From Desulfovibrionaceae bacterium (GTDB taxonomy: Bacteria; Pseudomonadota; Gammaproteobacteria; Burkholderiales; Burkholderiaceae_C), in NCBI GenBank assembly GCA_009778355.1, contig WRJY01000208.1, positions 1-7,223 of the forward strand: a DNA stretch of 7,223 nt, read 5' to 3'. Under the pieces are notes generated by a model. That model saw nothing but the letters and a program-made list of their open reading frames with translations. It had not been told where the DNA came from and searched no databases. Below, one piece after another: positions 1-6,171 of this stretch. The position numbers and the translations under genes are program-made. The number at the start of each line of letters is the position of its first letter. Position 1 is the first letter of the stretch.

Positions 1-101
1 ACGTCAAAGGAGATGTCGGTCAGCGCCCTCACGCCACCGAAACTCAGGGAGATGTTGCGCACGTCGAGAATGACGCCGCCGCTCTTGCGATCAAGGCTCA
101 T
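1..101 (-). CDS. livG: LivG-like branched-chain amino acid-type ABC transporter ATP-binding protein, N-terminus only
   Basis: This gene runs off the left edge, so only 33 codons are visible. The protein starts MSLDRKSGGVILDVRN and continues ISLSFGGVRALTDISFD. The pattern LxVxNxSLSFGGVxALxDxSF is the first beta-sheet segment of LivG-type ATPases of the HAAT family (branched-chain amino acid and related carboxylate import). Walker A lies beyond the edge, so nucleotide binding cannot be confirmed. The ATG at 101-99 has a good Shine-Dalgarno sequence, GAGGAG at 113-108, with six bases between. Its ATGA overlaps the stop of the preceding 18-codon ORF. In Betaproteobacteria such ATPases often sit beside acyl-CoA synthetase genes with livH, livM, livF and a binding protein, so those genes probably follow outside the window. 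It would supply ATP-driven uptake of the acid used by this operon; that role is inferred. Confidence 0.8.
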   Translation of the reverse strand, partial: MSLDRKSGGVILDVRNISLSFGGVRALTDISFD

Positions 102-154
102 GCGGCGCTCCTCACGGGCGCGAAGGTCTTGGCGCCGATGCCGGAATAGTTCAT
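98..154 (-). CDS. Possible 18-codon ORF bridging the synthetase and livG
   Basis: A tiny ORF encoding MNYSGIGAKTFAPVRSAA sits between the synthetase and livG. Its ATG (154-152) overlaps the synthetase stop as ATGA, and its own TGA (100-98) overlaps the livG start as ATGA. It has a Shine-Dalgarno-like GAGGG at 166-162, seven bases from the ATG. Its end, KTFAPVRSAA, resembles the synthetase C-terminus KTFDPMRAVA, and the DNA matches at 26 of 33 positions. It therefore looks like a diverged tandem copy of the synthetase 3' end and its stop/start junction. It may be translated only to pass ribosomes on to livG. No function for the peptide is claimed, and it could be simple spacer. Confidence 0.4.
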   Translation of the reverse strand: MNYSGIGAKTFAPVRSAA

Positions 155-183
155 GCCACGGCCCTCATGGGGTCGAAGGTCTT
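98..183 (-). repeat. Diverged 33-nt tandem repeat of a stop/start gene junction
   Basis: Unit one is minus-strand 183-151, the last codons of the synthetase; unit two is 130-98. Both begin AAGACCTTCG and end GCATGA, and they differ at 7 of 33 bases. Each unit carries its own Shine-Dalgarno-like GAGG and ends in an ATGA overlap. The two units are read in the same codon phase (KTFxPxRxxA then stop). Offset between units is 53 bases. Weaker similarity may extend a little further upstream of each unit. Confidence 0.65.
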
Positions 184-2097
184 CGCATCCCGGATCCGCA
201 CCGTGGCGCTGATCGATCCGCTACGACCGTCCTCGAAGCGCACCTGCGTCTCGATGAACTGCTCATGCCGGCCCGCGTACAGCGCGCCGACCAGAATCTG
301 GTACTTTTCGCCGATGAAGCCGCGGCGCACCTTGTTCGTGCGCGTGAGCTCGCCGTCGTCGGCGTCGAGTTCCTTGTGCAGCACCAGAAAACGGCTGATT
401 TGGCTGCCTGCCAACCGCTCGTCGCGGCTCAGATCGGCGTTGACCTGTTCGACGCACTGCCCGATGAGTTCATAGACCTCGGGCTTGGCGGCGAGATCCG
501 TGTAGCCGGCGTAGGGCAGGTGGCGCCGCTCGGCCCAGTTGCCCACGGCCTCGAAGTCGATGTTGAGCATGACGCACACGCAATCGCGTCCGTCGCCGAA
601 GGCCACTGCCTCCTTGATATACGAGAAGAACTTGAGCTTGTTCTCCACGTACTTGGGCGCGAACATGGCTCCGTCGTGCCTGCCTCCTTTGATCTGTCCG
701 ACGTCCTTGACGCGGTCGATGATCTTGAGATGCCCGCTGGCGTCGATGAAACCGGCGTCGCTGGTGTGGTACCAGCCCTCGGCGTCGAGAACTTCCGCCG
801 TGGCCTGCGGATTTTTGTAGTACTCCTTGAGCAGCCCGGACGAGCGCACAAGGATCTCGCCGCCATCGCTGAACTTGATCTGCACTCCTTCGCAGGGCAC
901 GCCCACGGTGTCGGCTCGCGCCTCGTGGTCGGGCTGCATGCACACGAAGACAGCGGTCTCGGTGGAGCCGTAGAGCTGCTTGAGGTTCACGCCGATGCTG
1001 CGGTAGAAGCTGAAAAGGTCGGGGCCGATGGCCTCGCCGGCGGTGTAGGCCACGCGCACGCAACTGAGCCCCAGGTTATTGCGCAGCGAGCCGTAGACGA
1101 GCCAGTCGCCCAGTTGATACTTCAAGCGATCCCATGGGCCCACGTGCTTGCCGTCCATGAGGTCGGGGCCGACACGGCGCGCCAGGGTCATGGCCGCGCG
1201 GAACAGGCGCCGCTTGAGAGCGCTGGCGTCTTCCATACGAACCATGACGCTGGTGAGCAGGTTTTCGAAAATGCGTGGAGGCGCGAAGTAGTAACTCGGG
1301 CCCACTTCTTTCATGTCGATGCTGACGGTGGCGCTGCTCTCGGGGCAGTTGACGACATAGCCGCTGATCAGCCACTGGGCATAGGAGAAGATGTTCTGGC
1401 CGATCCAGGCCGGGGGCAGGTAAGCCAGCACCTCATCGAGAGGACCGAGTTTGTCGAAACGCGCACCGGCCGCAGCGCGGTCGAGCAGGCTGCGATGGCG
1501 GTGCACCACGCCCTTGGGGTTGCCTGTGGTGCCGCTGGTGAAGAACATGGCGGCGACGTCCCCCGCGGAGCCTTGTTCGACCTGCTCGTCAAAGAAATCA
1601 GGGTGAGCACTGTCGAAGGCAGCGCCAGCGGCAATGAGTGCGTCCAGGCTTTGCAAGCCGGTCTGTTCATAGTTTCTCAGGCCGCGCGGATCGTCGTACC
1701 AAGTGTGCGCGAGCTGCGGGCATTGCGCGCGGATCTCCAGCATCTTGTCCACCTGTTCCTGATCTTCGACCACGCACAGGCGCACTTCGGCGTTGTTGAT
1801 GGGAAAGACGCATTCACTGGCGACCGCGTCCTGGTACAACGGCACGGCAATGGCGCCCAGCGATTGTGCCGCGAGCAAGGTGGCGTACAGCCTTGGACGG
1901 TTCGCGCCGATGACCGCCAAGTGTTCGCCCCGTTTCAGACCCGCTTCGTGCAGCCCGCATGCGAGCGCGCGCACCAGCAACAGCATTTCGCCCCAGGTCG
2001 TTGTTTGCCAGATCCCATAGGCCTTCTCACGCATGGCGGGGCGCCATGGGTGCTGGGTGGCCTGCTGCTTCAGTAAGCGGGGAAAGGTGGTGTCCAC
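151..2097 (-). CDS. AMP-forming acyl-CoA synthetase (long-chain fatty-acyl-CoA synthetase-like)
   Basis: This 648-residue enzyme of the adenylate-forming family would activate a carboxylic acid with ATP and CoA, giving acyl-CoA, AMP and PPi. Visible motifs are the phosphate-binding loop FTSGTTGNPKG (186-196), YTAGEAIG (351-358), YGSTE (376-380), GWYHTSD with Asp447, the hinge region DRVKD (461-465), and a C-terminal TNK with Lys589, probably the acyl-adenylation lysine. Length and the GIWQTTTW opening fit the long-chain (COG1022-like) group rather than acetyl-CoA synthetases. The start is GTG at 2097. An in-frame TGA lies only five codons upstream and the next Met is residue 22, within conserved sequence. 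No Shine-Dalgarno is visible. It lies 83 bases after the MeaB-thioesterase gene and directly before livG. In Betaproteobacteria such synthetases commonly accompany Liv-type transporters. Its real substrate cannot be read from sequence; it presumably makes the substrate, or a precursor, of the mutase upstream. Confidence 0.9.
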   Translation of the reverse strand: MDTTFPRLLKQQATQHPWRPAMREKAYGIWQTTTWGEMLLLVRALACGLHEAGLKRGEHLAVIGANRPRLYATLLAAQSLGAIAVPLYQDAVASECVFPINNAEVRLCVVEDQEQVDKMLEIRAQCPQLAHTWYDDPRGLRNYEQTGLQSLDALIAAGAAFDSAHPDFFDEQVEQGSAGDVAAMFFTSGTTGNPKGVVHRHRSLLDRAAAGARFDKLGPLDEVLAYLPPAWIGQNIFSYAQWLISGYVVNCPESSATVSIDMKEVGPSYYFAPPRIFENLLTSVMVRMEDASALKRRLFRAAMTLARRVGPDLMDGKHVGPWDRLKYQLGDWLVYGSLRNNLGLSCVRVAYTAGEAIGPDLFSFYRSIGVNLKQLYGSTETAVFVCMQPDHEARADTVGVPCEGVQIKFSDGGEILVRSSGLLKEYYKNPQATAEVLDAEGWYHTSDAGFIDASGHLKIIDRVKDVGQIKGGRHDGAMFAPKYVENKLKFFSYIKEAVAFGDGRDCVCVMLNIDFEAVGNWAERRHLPYAGYTDLAAKPEVYELIGQCVEQVNADLSRDERLAGSQISRFLVLHKELDADDGELTRTNKVRRGFIGEKYQILVGALYAGRHEQFIETQVRFEDGRSGSISATVRIRDAKTFDPMRAVA

Positions 2098-2180
2098 GGC
2101 AAAGGCTTTTTTTCAAACGGAAACCCGGAACAATGGCCGCGGCGGGCGCGCGCTGGAAACTTCGCGGTGTGCGGCGATGC

Positions 2181-3383
2181 TCACGGCGCCTCACTCCCCG
2201 CGAACGCCACTGGCTTGTCGAGCACATATACGACGCCATTGAGCAGCGCGATGTGAGCGTCGTCGCGTGCGCGCGAGATACGCACCTGGTAGGTTCCGAT
2301 CTTTCGGGAACGAGCCACCTCGGTGGCGTGCGCGATCAGCCATTCGCCTTCTTCCACTGCGGTGGAAATGTTCATCTGCGAATCGACCAGCGTGGCGATG
2401 CTGCCGTACGTATTGCAGGCCAAACCCAGCGCCATGTCGCCAAGCGCGAAGATCGCGCCGCCATGGCAGCGGTTGTTGAAATTCATGTGCACGCTCTGCA
2501 CGCGCATGCGCAGCTTCACTTCACCCGGCGCGGCGTGCAGCAGTTCCATGCCCAGTGCCTGGCCGAACCGGTCGGCATTGAGGCAGTGCGTCACCAGCGT
2601 GCGCGCCTGTTGCGTGCCGCCGGGAGCGTGGCGCAGGCCGCGCTGCGGCCGCTGTTCGAGCCAATCGACCAAGGCGTCCATGCCTTCGCCCGAGGGCGCC
2701 GAGACTTTTTTCACCGCCGGTGTCCATCCGGCTTTGCGACGCAGGCCGATCATGGTCAGCAGATCGGACTCGGTGCGGCGCGCATCGGGCAGGTCGGCCT
2801 TGGTGACGACGAAGATGTCGGCGATTTCGAGCACACCGGCCTTGATGGCCTGCACGTCGTCGCCCAGTCCCGGTGGGCAGGCGACGACGCGCGTGTCGGC
2901 GTAACGCGTGATTTCCACCTCGGACTGGCCCGCGCCAACTGTCTCGACGATCACCACGTCGAAGCCCGCGGCATCGAAGACGTCGATGATGTCTCCGACC
3001 GAGGCAGCCAGGCCGCCCAAGTGCCCGCGCGAAGCGAGCGACCGGATGAATACGCCCTCGTCGCATTGACGCTTGCCCATTCGGACGCGATCGCCCAACA
3101 CAGCGCCACCGCTGAAAGGGCTGGACGGATCGACCGCCGCCACGGCTACGGTACGGCCGCGCTGGCGCAAGCCAACGATGAGCGCGGATACCAGTGTGGA
3201 CTTGCCCGCGCCCGGCGGCCCGGTGACGCCGATGACGTGCGCGTGGCCCACACCAGCGGCCACGGCTTTGCGCACGTCATGCGCTCGCTCGTCGTTGTTT
3301 TCCAAGCTGCTGATGGCTTGCGCGATGGTGCGGCGGTCACCGTTCGCGATACGTTCGATGAAGGTCTCTGCCAAGGTATTCAC
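2181..3383 (-). CDS. meaB: MeaB-type G-protein chaperone fused to PaaI-like hotdog thioesterase
   Basis: This 400-residue protein has two domains. Residues 1 to about 250 are a MeaB/ArgK GTPase, the chaperone that gates cofactor loading and protects B12-dependent acyl-CoA mutases. Visible motifs are the P-loop GPPGAGKST (55-63), the VDPSSPFSGGAVLGDR switch segment (84-99), VETVGAGQSE (146-155), the base-recognition TKAD (194-197) and VSAPSGEG (227-234). Usual MeaB proteins run to roughly 320-340 residues and end in a helical dimerisation arm. Here that arm is absent. From about 260 to 395 a complete hotdog thioesterase follows, with NNRCHGGAIFALGD (303-316); His307-Gly-Gly and Asp316 match the PaaI active-site pattern. 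The reading frame is unbroken. The start is GTG at 3383-3381, overlapping the mutase stop as GTGA with no clear Shine-Dalgarno, so translation is probably coupled. Older databases call such GTPases ArgK, an arginine/ornithine transport kinase; context argues against that. The thioesterase substrate is unknown. Confidence 0.9.
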   Translation of the reverse strand: MNTLAETFIERIANGDRRTIAQAISSLENNDERAHDVRKAVAAGVGHAHVIGVTGPPGAGKSTLVSALIVGLRQRGRTVAVAAVDPSSPFSGGAVLGDRVRMGKRQCDEGVFIRSLASRGHLGGLAASVGDIIDVFDAAGFDVVIVETVGAGQSEVEITRYADTRVVACPPGLGDDVQAIKAGVLEIADIFVVTKADLPDARRTESDLLTMIGLRRKAGWTPAVKKVSAPSGEGMDALVDWLEQRPQRGLRHAPGGTQQARTLVTHCLNADRFGQALGMELLHAAPGEVKLRMRVQSVHMNFNNRCHGGAIFALGDMALGLACNTYGSIATLVDSQMNISTAVEEGEWLIAHATEVARSRKIGTYQVRISRARDDAHIALLNGVVYVLDKPVAFAGSEAP

Positions 3384-5065
3384 ACCATCGTCAAGGGTTG
3401 ACCGAAGCCGAGCTCCTTGCGCAGGGTGCCGCAGATCTCGCCATGGGTGACGCCAGCCTCGGCGGCCAGCACCACGTGCTCGAAAACGTTTTGCGTGCGG
3501 TCATTAGCCGAGCGTGCGAGTGCGGCGATTGCTTTATCGACTTCGGCGTTCGAGCGGTTTTTCTTGTACGTGGCGAGGCGCGCAACGTGAGCTTGCATAC
3601 GCGCCGGATCAGGGTATTCGAGCGAGGCGTAGGCAGCGGGGTTTTCCTCGACTTGGTAGGCATTGACGCCCACGATGGTCTGCTCGCCCGTATCGACCTG
3701 TTGCTGAAAGGCTCGCGCGGAGTCGCCAATCATCTGCTGCACGATGCCCTTTTCGACTGCTTGGTACATGCCCCCGGCCTTGTCGATCATGTCGATGAGA
3801 GCATCGATGCGCTGCTCCATCTGATCGGTGAGCGATTCGATGTAGTACGAACCACCGAGCGGATCGATCACGTCGGTAAGGCGCGCTTCCTCGCGCAGGA
3901 TGTTCTGCGTGGCCACGGCGATGCGCGCGGCCTCGGCCTTGGGCGTGGAAAGTACCTCGTCGTAGCTGTCTGTATGCAGCGATTGCAGGCCGCCAAAGAT
4001 GCCCGCCATGGCCTGGACGGTGACGCGCGCGATGTTGTTGAGCGGTTGCTGGCGCGTGAGGTCCACGCCCGAAGTCTGGCCGTGAAACTTGAAGCGCCAG
4101 GAACGCGGATCCTTGGCGCCAAAGCGCTCGCGGCATAGGCGCGCCCAGATACGGCGGCCAGCGCGGAACTTGGCCACTTCCTCGAACAGGCAGATCGAGA
4201 TGTCGAAGAAGAAGGTAAAGCGCGGCAGGAACTGGTCGGGGTCCATGCCCGCGGCCATGCAGTCCTCGGCGTACTGGATACCCGAGCACAGTGTGAAAGC
4301 CATCGCCTCGGCGGGCGTGGCGCCGGCCTGCTGCATGTGCTGGCCCACGATGGACAGCGGATTCCAGTTGGGCACCTGCTGGTTGCAGAAACGGATGTGG
4401 TCCACGACGACGCGCCGCGCGCCCTGCAGTGCGAGGCGAAAGAACATGTGGTTGGCCACGAAGTGCGAAATGCAGTCGCTCTGGTTCGAGGTGCCGGTGA
4501 TGCGCGTCCAGGCAATGCCGCGGCGGCGCGCCACAGCGAGTTCGAAAGCCAGCAGTGTGAATGGCGTAGGGTCATTCATCGCTGTGGAGATGCTCTCGAT
4601 GGGCACGCCGTCGAGCGCGGTTTGCATGTCGTCCACGCTGTTGACCACAGTGCCGCAGGTGCCCAGCAGCTCGAACGGCACTTCGTCGGCGTCGTAGCCG
4701 CGGAAAACCGAGTTGCAGGGGATCAGCGAAAGCGCCGAGGCGCCCAGGTTCAGGATTTCCTTGACGCGTGCGTTGTAGTCCTCGGGCACGCCCAGACCGA
4801 TCAGTTGACGCTGCGACCAACTGCGCCCGCGGTACATGGTGGGATAAATACCGCGTGTGAAAGGATACTGACCTGGATAACCCAAGCTTTCGACGTAGGA
4901 CTCGCCGCTCCGATCACTGGGCGTGTACAACGGCTTGACGGGAATGCCGGAGCGGTTGCGCATGGCGGAGTCCCCCGGCGCTGCCTTGGCGAATTCTTCG
5001 GCCCAGCGTTGCTCGCCCTCGGGCGTGGACGGTACTGCGTGCAGATGCTTGCCGATGGCATTCAT
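3380..5065 (-). CDS. B12-dependent acyl-CoA mutase, large catalytic subunit with a non-canonical pocket
   Basis: This 561-residue protein matches the TIM-barrel subunit of two-protein adenosylcobalamin acyl-CoA mutases (isobutyryl- or 2-hydroxyisobutyryl-CoA mutase layout). It lacks the B12-binding domain, which the preceding gene supplies. Family marks are YPFTRGIYPTMYRGR (67-81), RGYDAD (122-127), GQHMQQAGAT (241-250), EEVAKFRAGRR (295-305), FHGQTSG (327-333), QSLHTDSYDE (361-370) and DPLGGSYYIE (401-410). Against Propionibacterium methylmalonyl-CoA mutase, aligned by eye, His244 and Arg283 are kept as His243 and Arg282. Tyr89 becomes Leu88, Ala116 becomes Ile115, Tyr243 becomes Gln242 and Ser285 becomes Thr284. 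The FDLPT motif reads PCNSV. The substrate is therefore unlikely to be methylmalonyl-CoA, and a 1,2-rearrangement of another branched or hydroxylated acyl-CoA is the best inference. The ATG start overlaps the upstream stop as ATGA and has AAGGAG seven bases away. No frameshift is seen. Confidence 0.9.
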   Translation of the reverse strand: MNAIGKHLHAVPSTPEGEQRWAEEFAKAAPGDSAMRNRSGIPVKPLYTPSDRSGESYVESLGYPGQYPFTRGIYPTMYRGRSWSQRQLIGLGVPEDYNARVKEILNLGASALSLIPCNSVFRGYDADEVPFELLGTCGTVVNSVDDMQTALDGVPIESISTAMNDPTPFTLLAFELAVARRRGIAWTRITGTSNQSDCISHFVANHMFFRLALQGARRVVVDHIRFCNQQVPNWNPLSIVGQHMQQAGATPAEAMAFTLCSGIQYAEDCMAAGMDPDQFLPRFTFFFDISICLFEEVAKFRAGRRIWARLCRERFGAKDPRSWRFKFHGQTSGVDLTRQQPLNNIARVTVQAMAGIFGGLQSLHTDSYDEVLSTPKAEAARIAVATQNILREEARLTDVIDPLGGSYYIESLTDQMEQRIDALIDMIDKAGGMYQAVEKGIVQQMIGDSARAFQQQVDTGEQTIVGVNAYQVEENPAAYASLEYPDPARMQAHVARLATYKKNRSNAEVDKAIAALARSANDRTQNVFEHVVLAAEAGVTHGEICGTLRKELGFGQPLTMV

Positions 5066-5484
5066 GCTTGCACTCCTTGCAACCCACGGCGTTTCAGCGT
5101 CAACGTCCTGACGTGCTCAACCACATCATCGAGCGAAGATCCTGGATGGAATACCCGCGCCACGCCGCTCTCCAGCAGCATTCCCTCGTCCTTGTGCGGC
5201 ACGATGCCACCGACGACGACCTGCACGTCGGCCATATCGGCTTCCTTGAGGGCAGCCATGAGTTTGGGTACGATCAGATGATCGGTAGCCAGCGAGGAGA
5301 TGCCGATCACGTCGGCGTCTTCTTCCAGCGCGAGCTTCACCACCGTGGGAATTTCTTGCCATGGGGGCGTATAGATCACCTCCATGCCGGCGTCGCGCAG
5401 ACAGGCCGCGATTACGCGGCTGCCACGGTCGTGGCCATCGAATCCGATCTTGGTCACGATCACCTTGGGTGGGCGTTTAACCAT
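5062..5484 (-). CDS. B12-dependent acyl-CoA mutase, small cobalamin-binding subunit
   Basis: This 140-residue Rossmann-like B12-binding subunit carries the base-off/His-on signature KIGFDGHDRG at residues 12-21. His18 is the predicted lower cobalt ligand, backed by Asp16 and Lys12. Further family marks are GISSLATDH (61-69) and VVVGGIVPHKD (89-99), which line the dimethylbenzimidazole tail pocket. Length equals that of stand-alone small subunits such as IcmB or HcmB. It pairs with the large subunit encoded immediately downstream, with a 4-nt ATGA overlap. The ATG at 5484 lies inside the end of tetR (8-nt overlap) and has AAGGAG seven bases upstream. All cofactor-binding residues are intact, so the mutase should be functional with respect to B12, whatever its acyl substrate. 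Cytoplasmic. Confidence 0.95.
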   Translation of the reverse strand: MVKRPPKVIVTKIGFDGHDRGSRVIAACLRDAGMEVIYTPPWQEIPTVVKLALEEDADVIGISSLATDHLIVPKLMAALKEADMADVQVVVGGIVPHKDEGMLLESGVARVFHPGSSLDDVVEHVRTLTLKRRGLQGVQA

Positions 5485-6070
5485 CCTGTCTCTCCTTGAC
5501 TAGTCTCACGAATTTCCGCGCCAAGACGCCTGGGGTGTCGCGTCCTTGGGGAGTGAACCAAAAAGGCGCCCAGTTCAAAGAGCCCATGAGCATTAGCCGC
5601 AGCGAGCGGCGGTCGGTTCTAGGGGGCAACGGCAGGTCGGCGATGATCTTGCGGAAATGGCGCTCGTGGTTGGCGCGCAGTTCGCGCAGGCGATCAGCGA
5701 TGTGGGGAATGTCGTCTGGCAGCACGCGAATGAGAACTTGCGCATAGTCGCTGTCACGCAGCACGGTTTCCAGGTGCGCGCGGCACAGAGCCTCGAGTCG
5801 CTGCCAAGGATCGGTCTCGCGCGCAATGGCGGCGGTGGTGGCGACCTCAAGCGCCTGCACGCCGGCTGCGTACACGGCCAGCAGCAACTCGTCCTTGGAT
5901 GCGAAGTGGTAATAGACCGAGCCCGCAAGCATCTTGGCTTCCACTGCAATGTCACGCATCGTTGTGCCCGCGTAGCCGTGCAGGGCGAATTGACGTGCGG
6001 CAGCATCAAGCAGATCGGGCAGGCGATTGTCAGAGCGAGGGCCTCGTGAGGTCTTGGTGGCGACTGGCAT
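5477..6070 (-). CDS. TetR-family regulator at the head of the mutase operon
   Basis: This 197-residue repressor has an N-terminal helix-turn-helix: LLDAAARQFALHGYAGTT (20-37), then RDIAVEAKMLAGSVYYHF (39-56) and SKDELL. The C-terminal half (LRELRANHERHF, then LMLMGSLNWAPFWF) resembles TetR proteins that sense CoA thioesters, such as the KstR2 group; that resemblance is by eye. The chosen start is ATG 6070. A longer frame opens with TTG at 6109 but adds the implausible leader LRRYLNLTNSCFC, and that TTG falls inside the promoter spacer. No Shine-Dalgarno precedes the ATG, and the predicted leader is only about 20 bases. It is co-oriented with the operon and overlaps the small mutase subunit gene by 8 bases, so it is probably the first gene of the operon and represses its own transcript until an acyl-CoA accumulates. 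Ligand and autoregulation are inferred. Confidence 0.92.
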   Translation of the reverse strand: MPVATKTSRGPRSDNRLPDLLDAAARQFALHGYAGTTMRDIAVEAKMLAGSVYYHFASKDELLLAVYAAGVQALEVATTAAIARETDPWQRLEALCRAHLETVLRDSDYAQVLIRVLPDDIPHIADRLRELRANHERHFRKIIADLPLPPRTDRRSLRLMLMGSLNWAPFWFTPQGRDTPGVLARKFVRLVKERQDG

Positions 6071-6075
6071 ACAAA

Positions 6076-6089
6076 AACAACTATTTGTT
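6076..6089. promoter_or_regulatory. Candidate TetR operator, AACAA/TTGTT palindrome
   Basis: The minus-strand sequence AACAAATAGTTGTT is palindromic at 12 of 14 positions. It covers the predicted transcription start and the short leader of tetR, where a bound repressor would block initiation. Short palindromes like this are typical TetR-family sites, but the assignment to this regulator is inference. Confidence 0.5.
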
Positions 6090-6096
6090 AGGTTTA

Positions 6097-6125
6097 AGTA
6101 TCGCCGCAACTTCTGAGTGTGTCAA
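6097..6125 (-). promoter_or_regulatory. Predicted sigma70 promoter of the tetR-mutase operon
   Basis: On the minus strand a perfect TTGACA (6125-6120) is followed by a 17-base spacer and GATACT (6102-6097), which matches the -10 consensus at four of six positions. The predicted start of transcription is near 6090, about 20 bases before the tetR ATG. No other promoter of comparable quality was noticed within the operon. Confidence 0.65.
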
Positions 6126-6171
6126 TTGGCCGCAACCTAGGGTTTCCGCGAAGATGTGCCGTGCATCGACA

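Noticed and set aside
13..2076. A 687-codon plus-strand open frame opposite the synthetase
   Set aside because: It mirrors the synthetase gene on the other strand. The minus-strand frame has all adenylate-forming motifs, whereas this one shows no recognisable family and has the composition of a GC-rich antisense shadow.
2098..2180. Internal promoter before the synthetase
   Set aside because: The best -35-like match (TTGTTC) has no acceptable -10 at the right distance.
2181..3383. ArgK arginine/ornithine transport kinase
   Set aside because: This is a legacy name for MeaB homologues. Position directly after both mutase subunits fits the B12 chaperone role.
1959..3401. A 480-codon plus-strand open frame opposite the MeaB-thioesterase gene
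   Set aside because: Rich in His, Arg and Ala with no domain; the opposite strand carries clear GTPase and hotdog motifs.
3380..5065. Plain methylmalonyl-CoA mutase
   Set aside because: Several pocket residues and the FDLPT motif are changed, so the substrate is left open although the fold and B12 chemistry are clear.
6071..6109. Longer tetR start at the TTG at 6109
   Set aside because: The codon lies between the -35 and -10 of the predicted promoter and the added residues do not resemble a TetR N-terminus.
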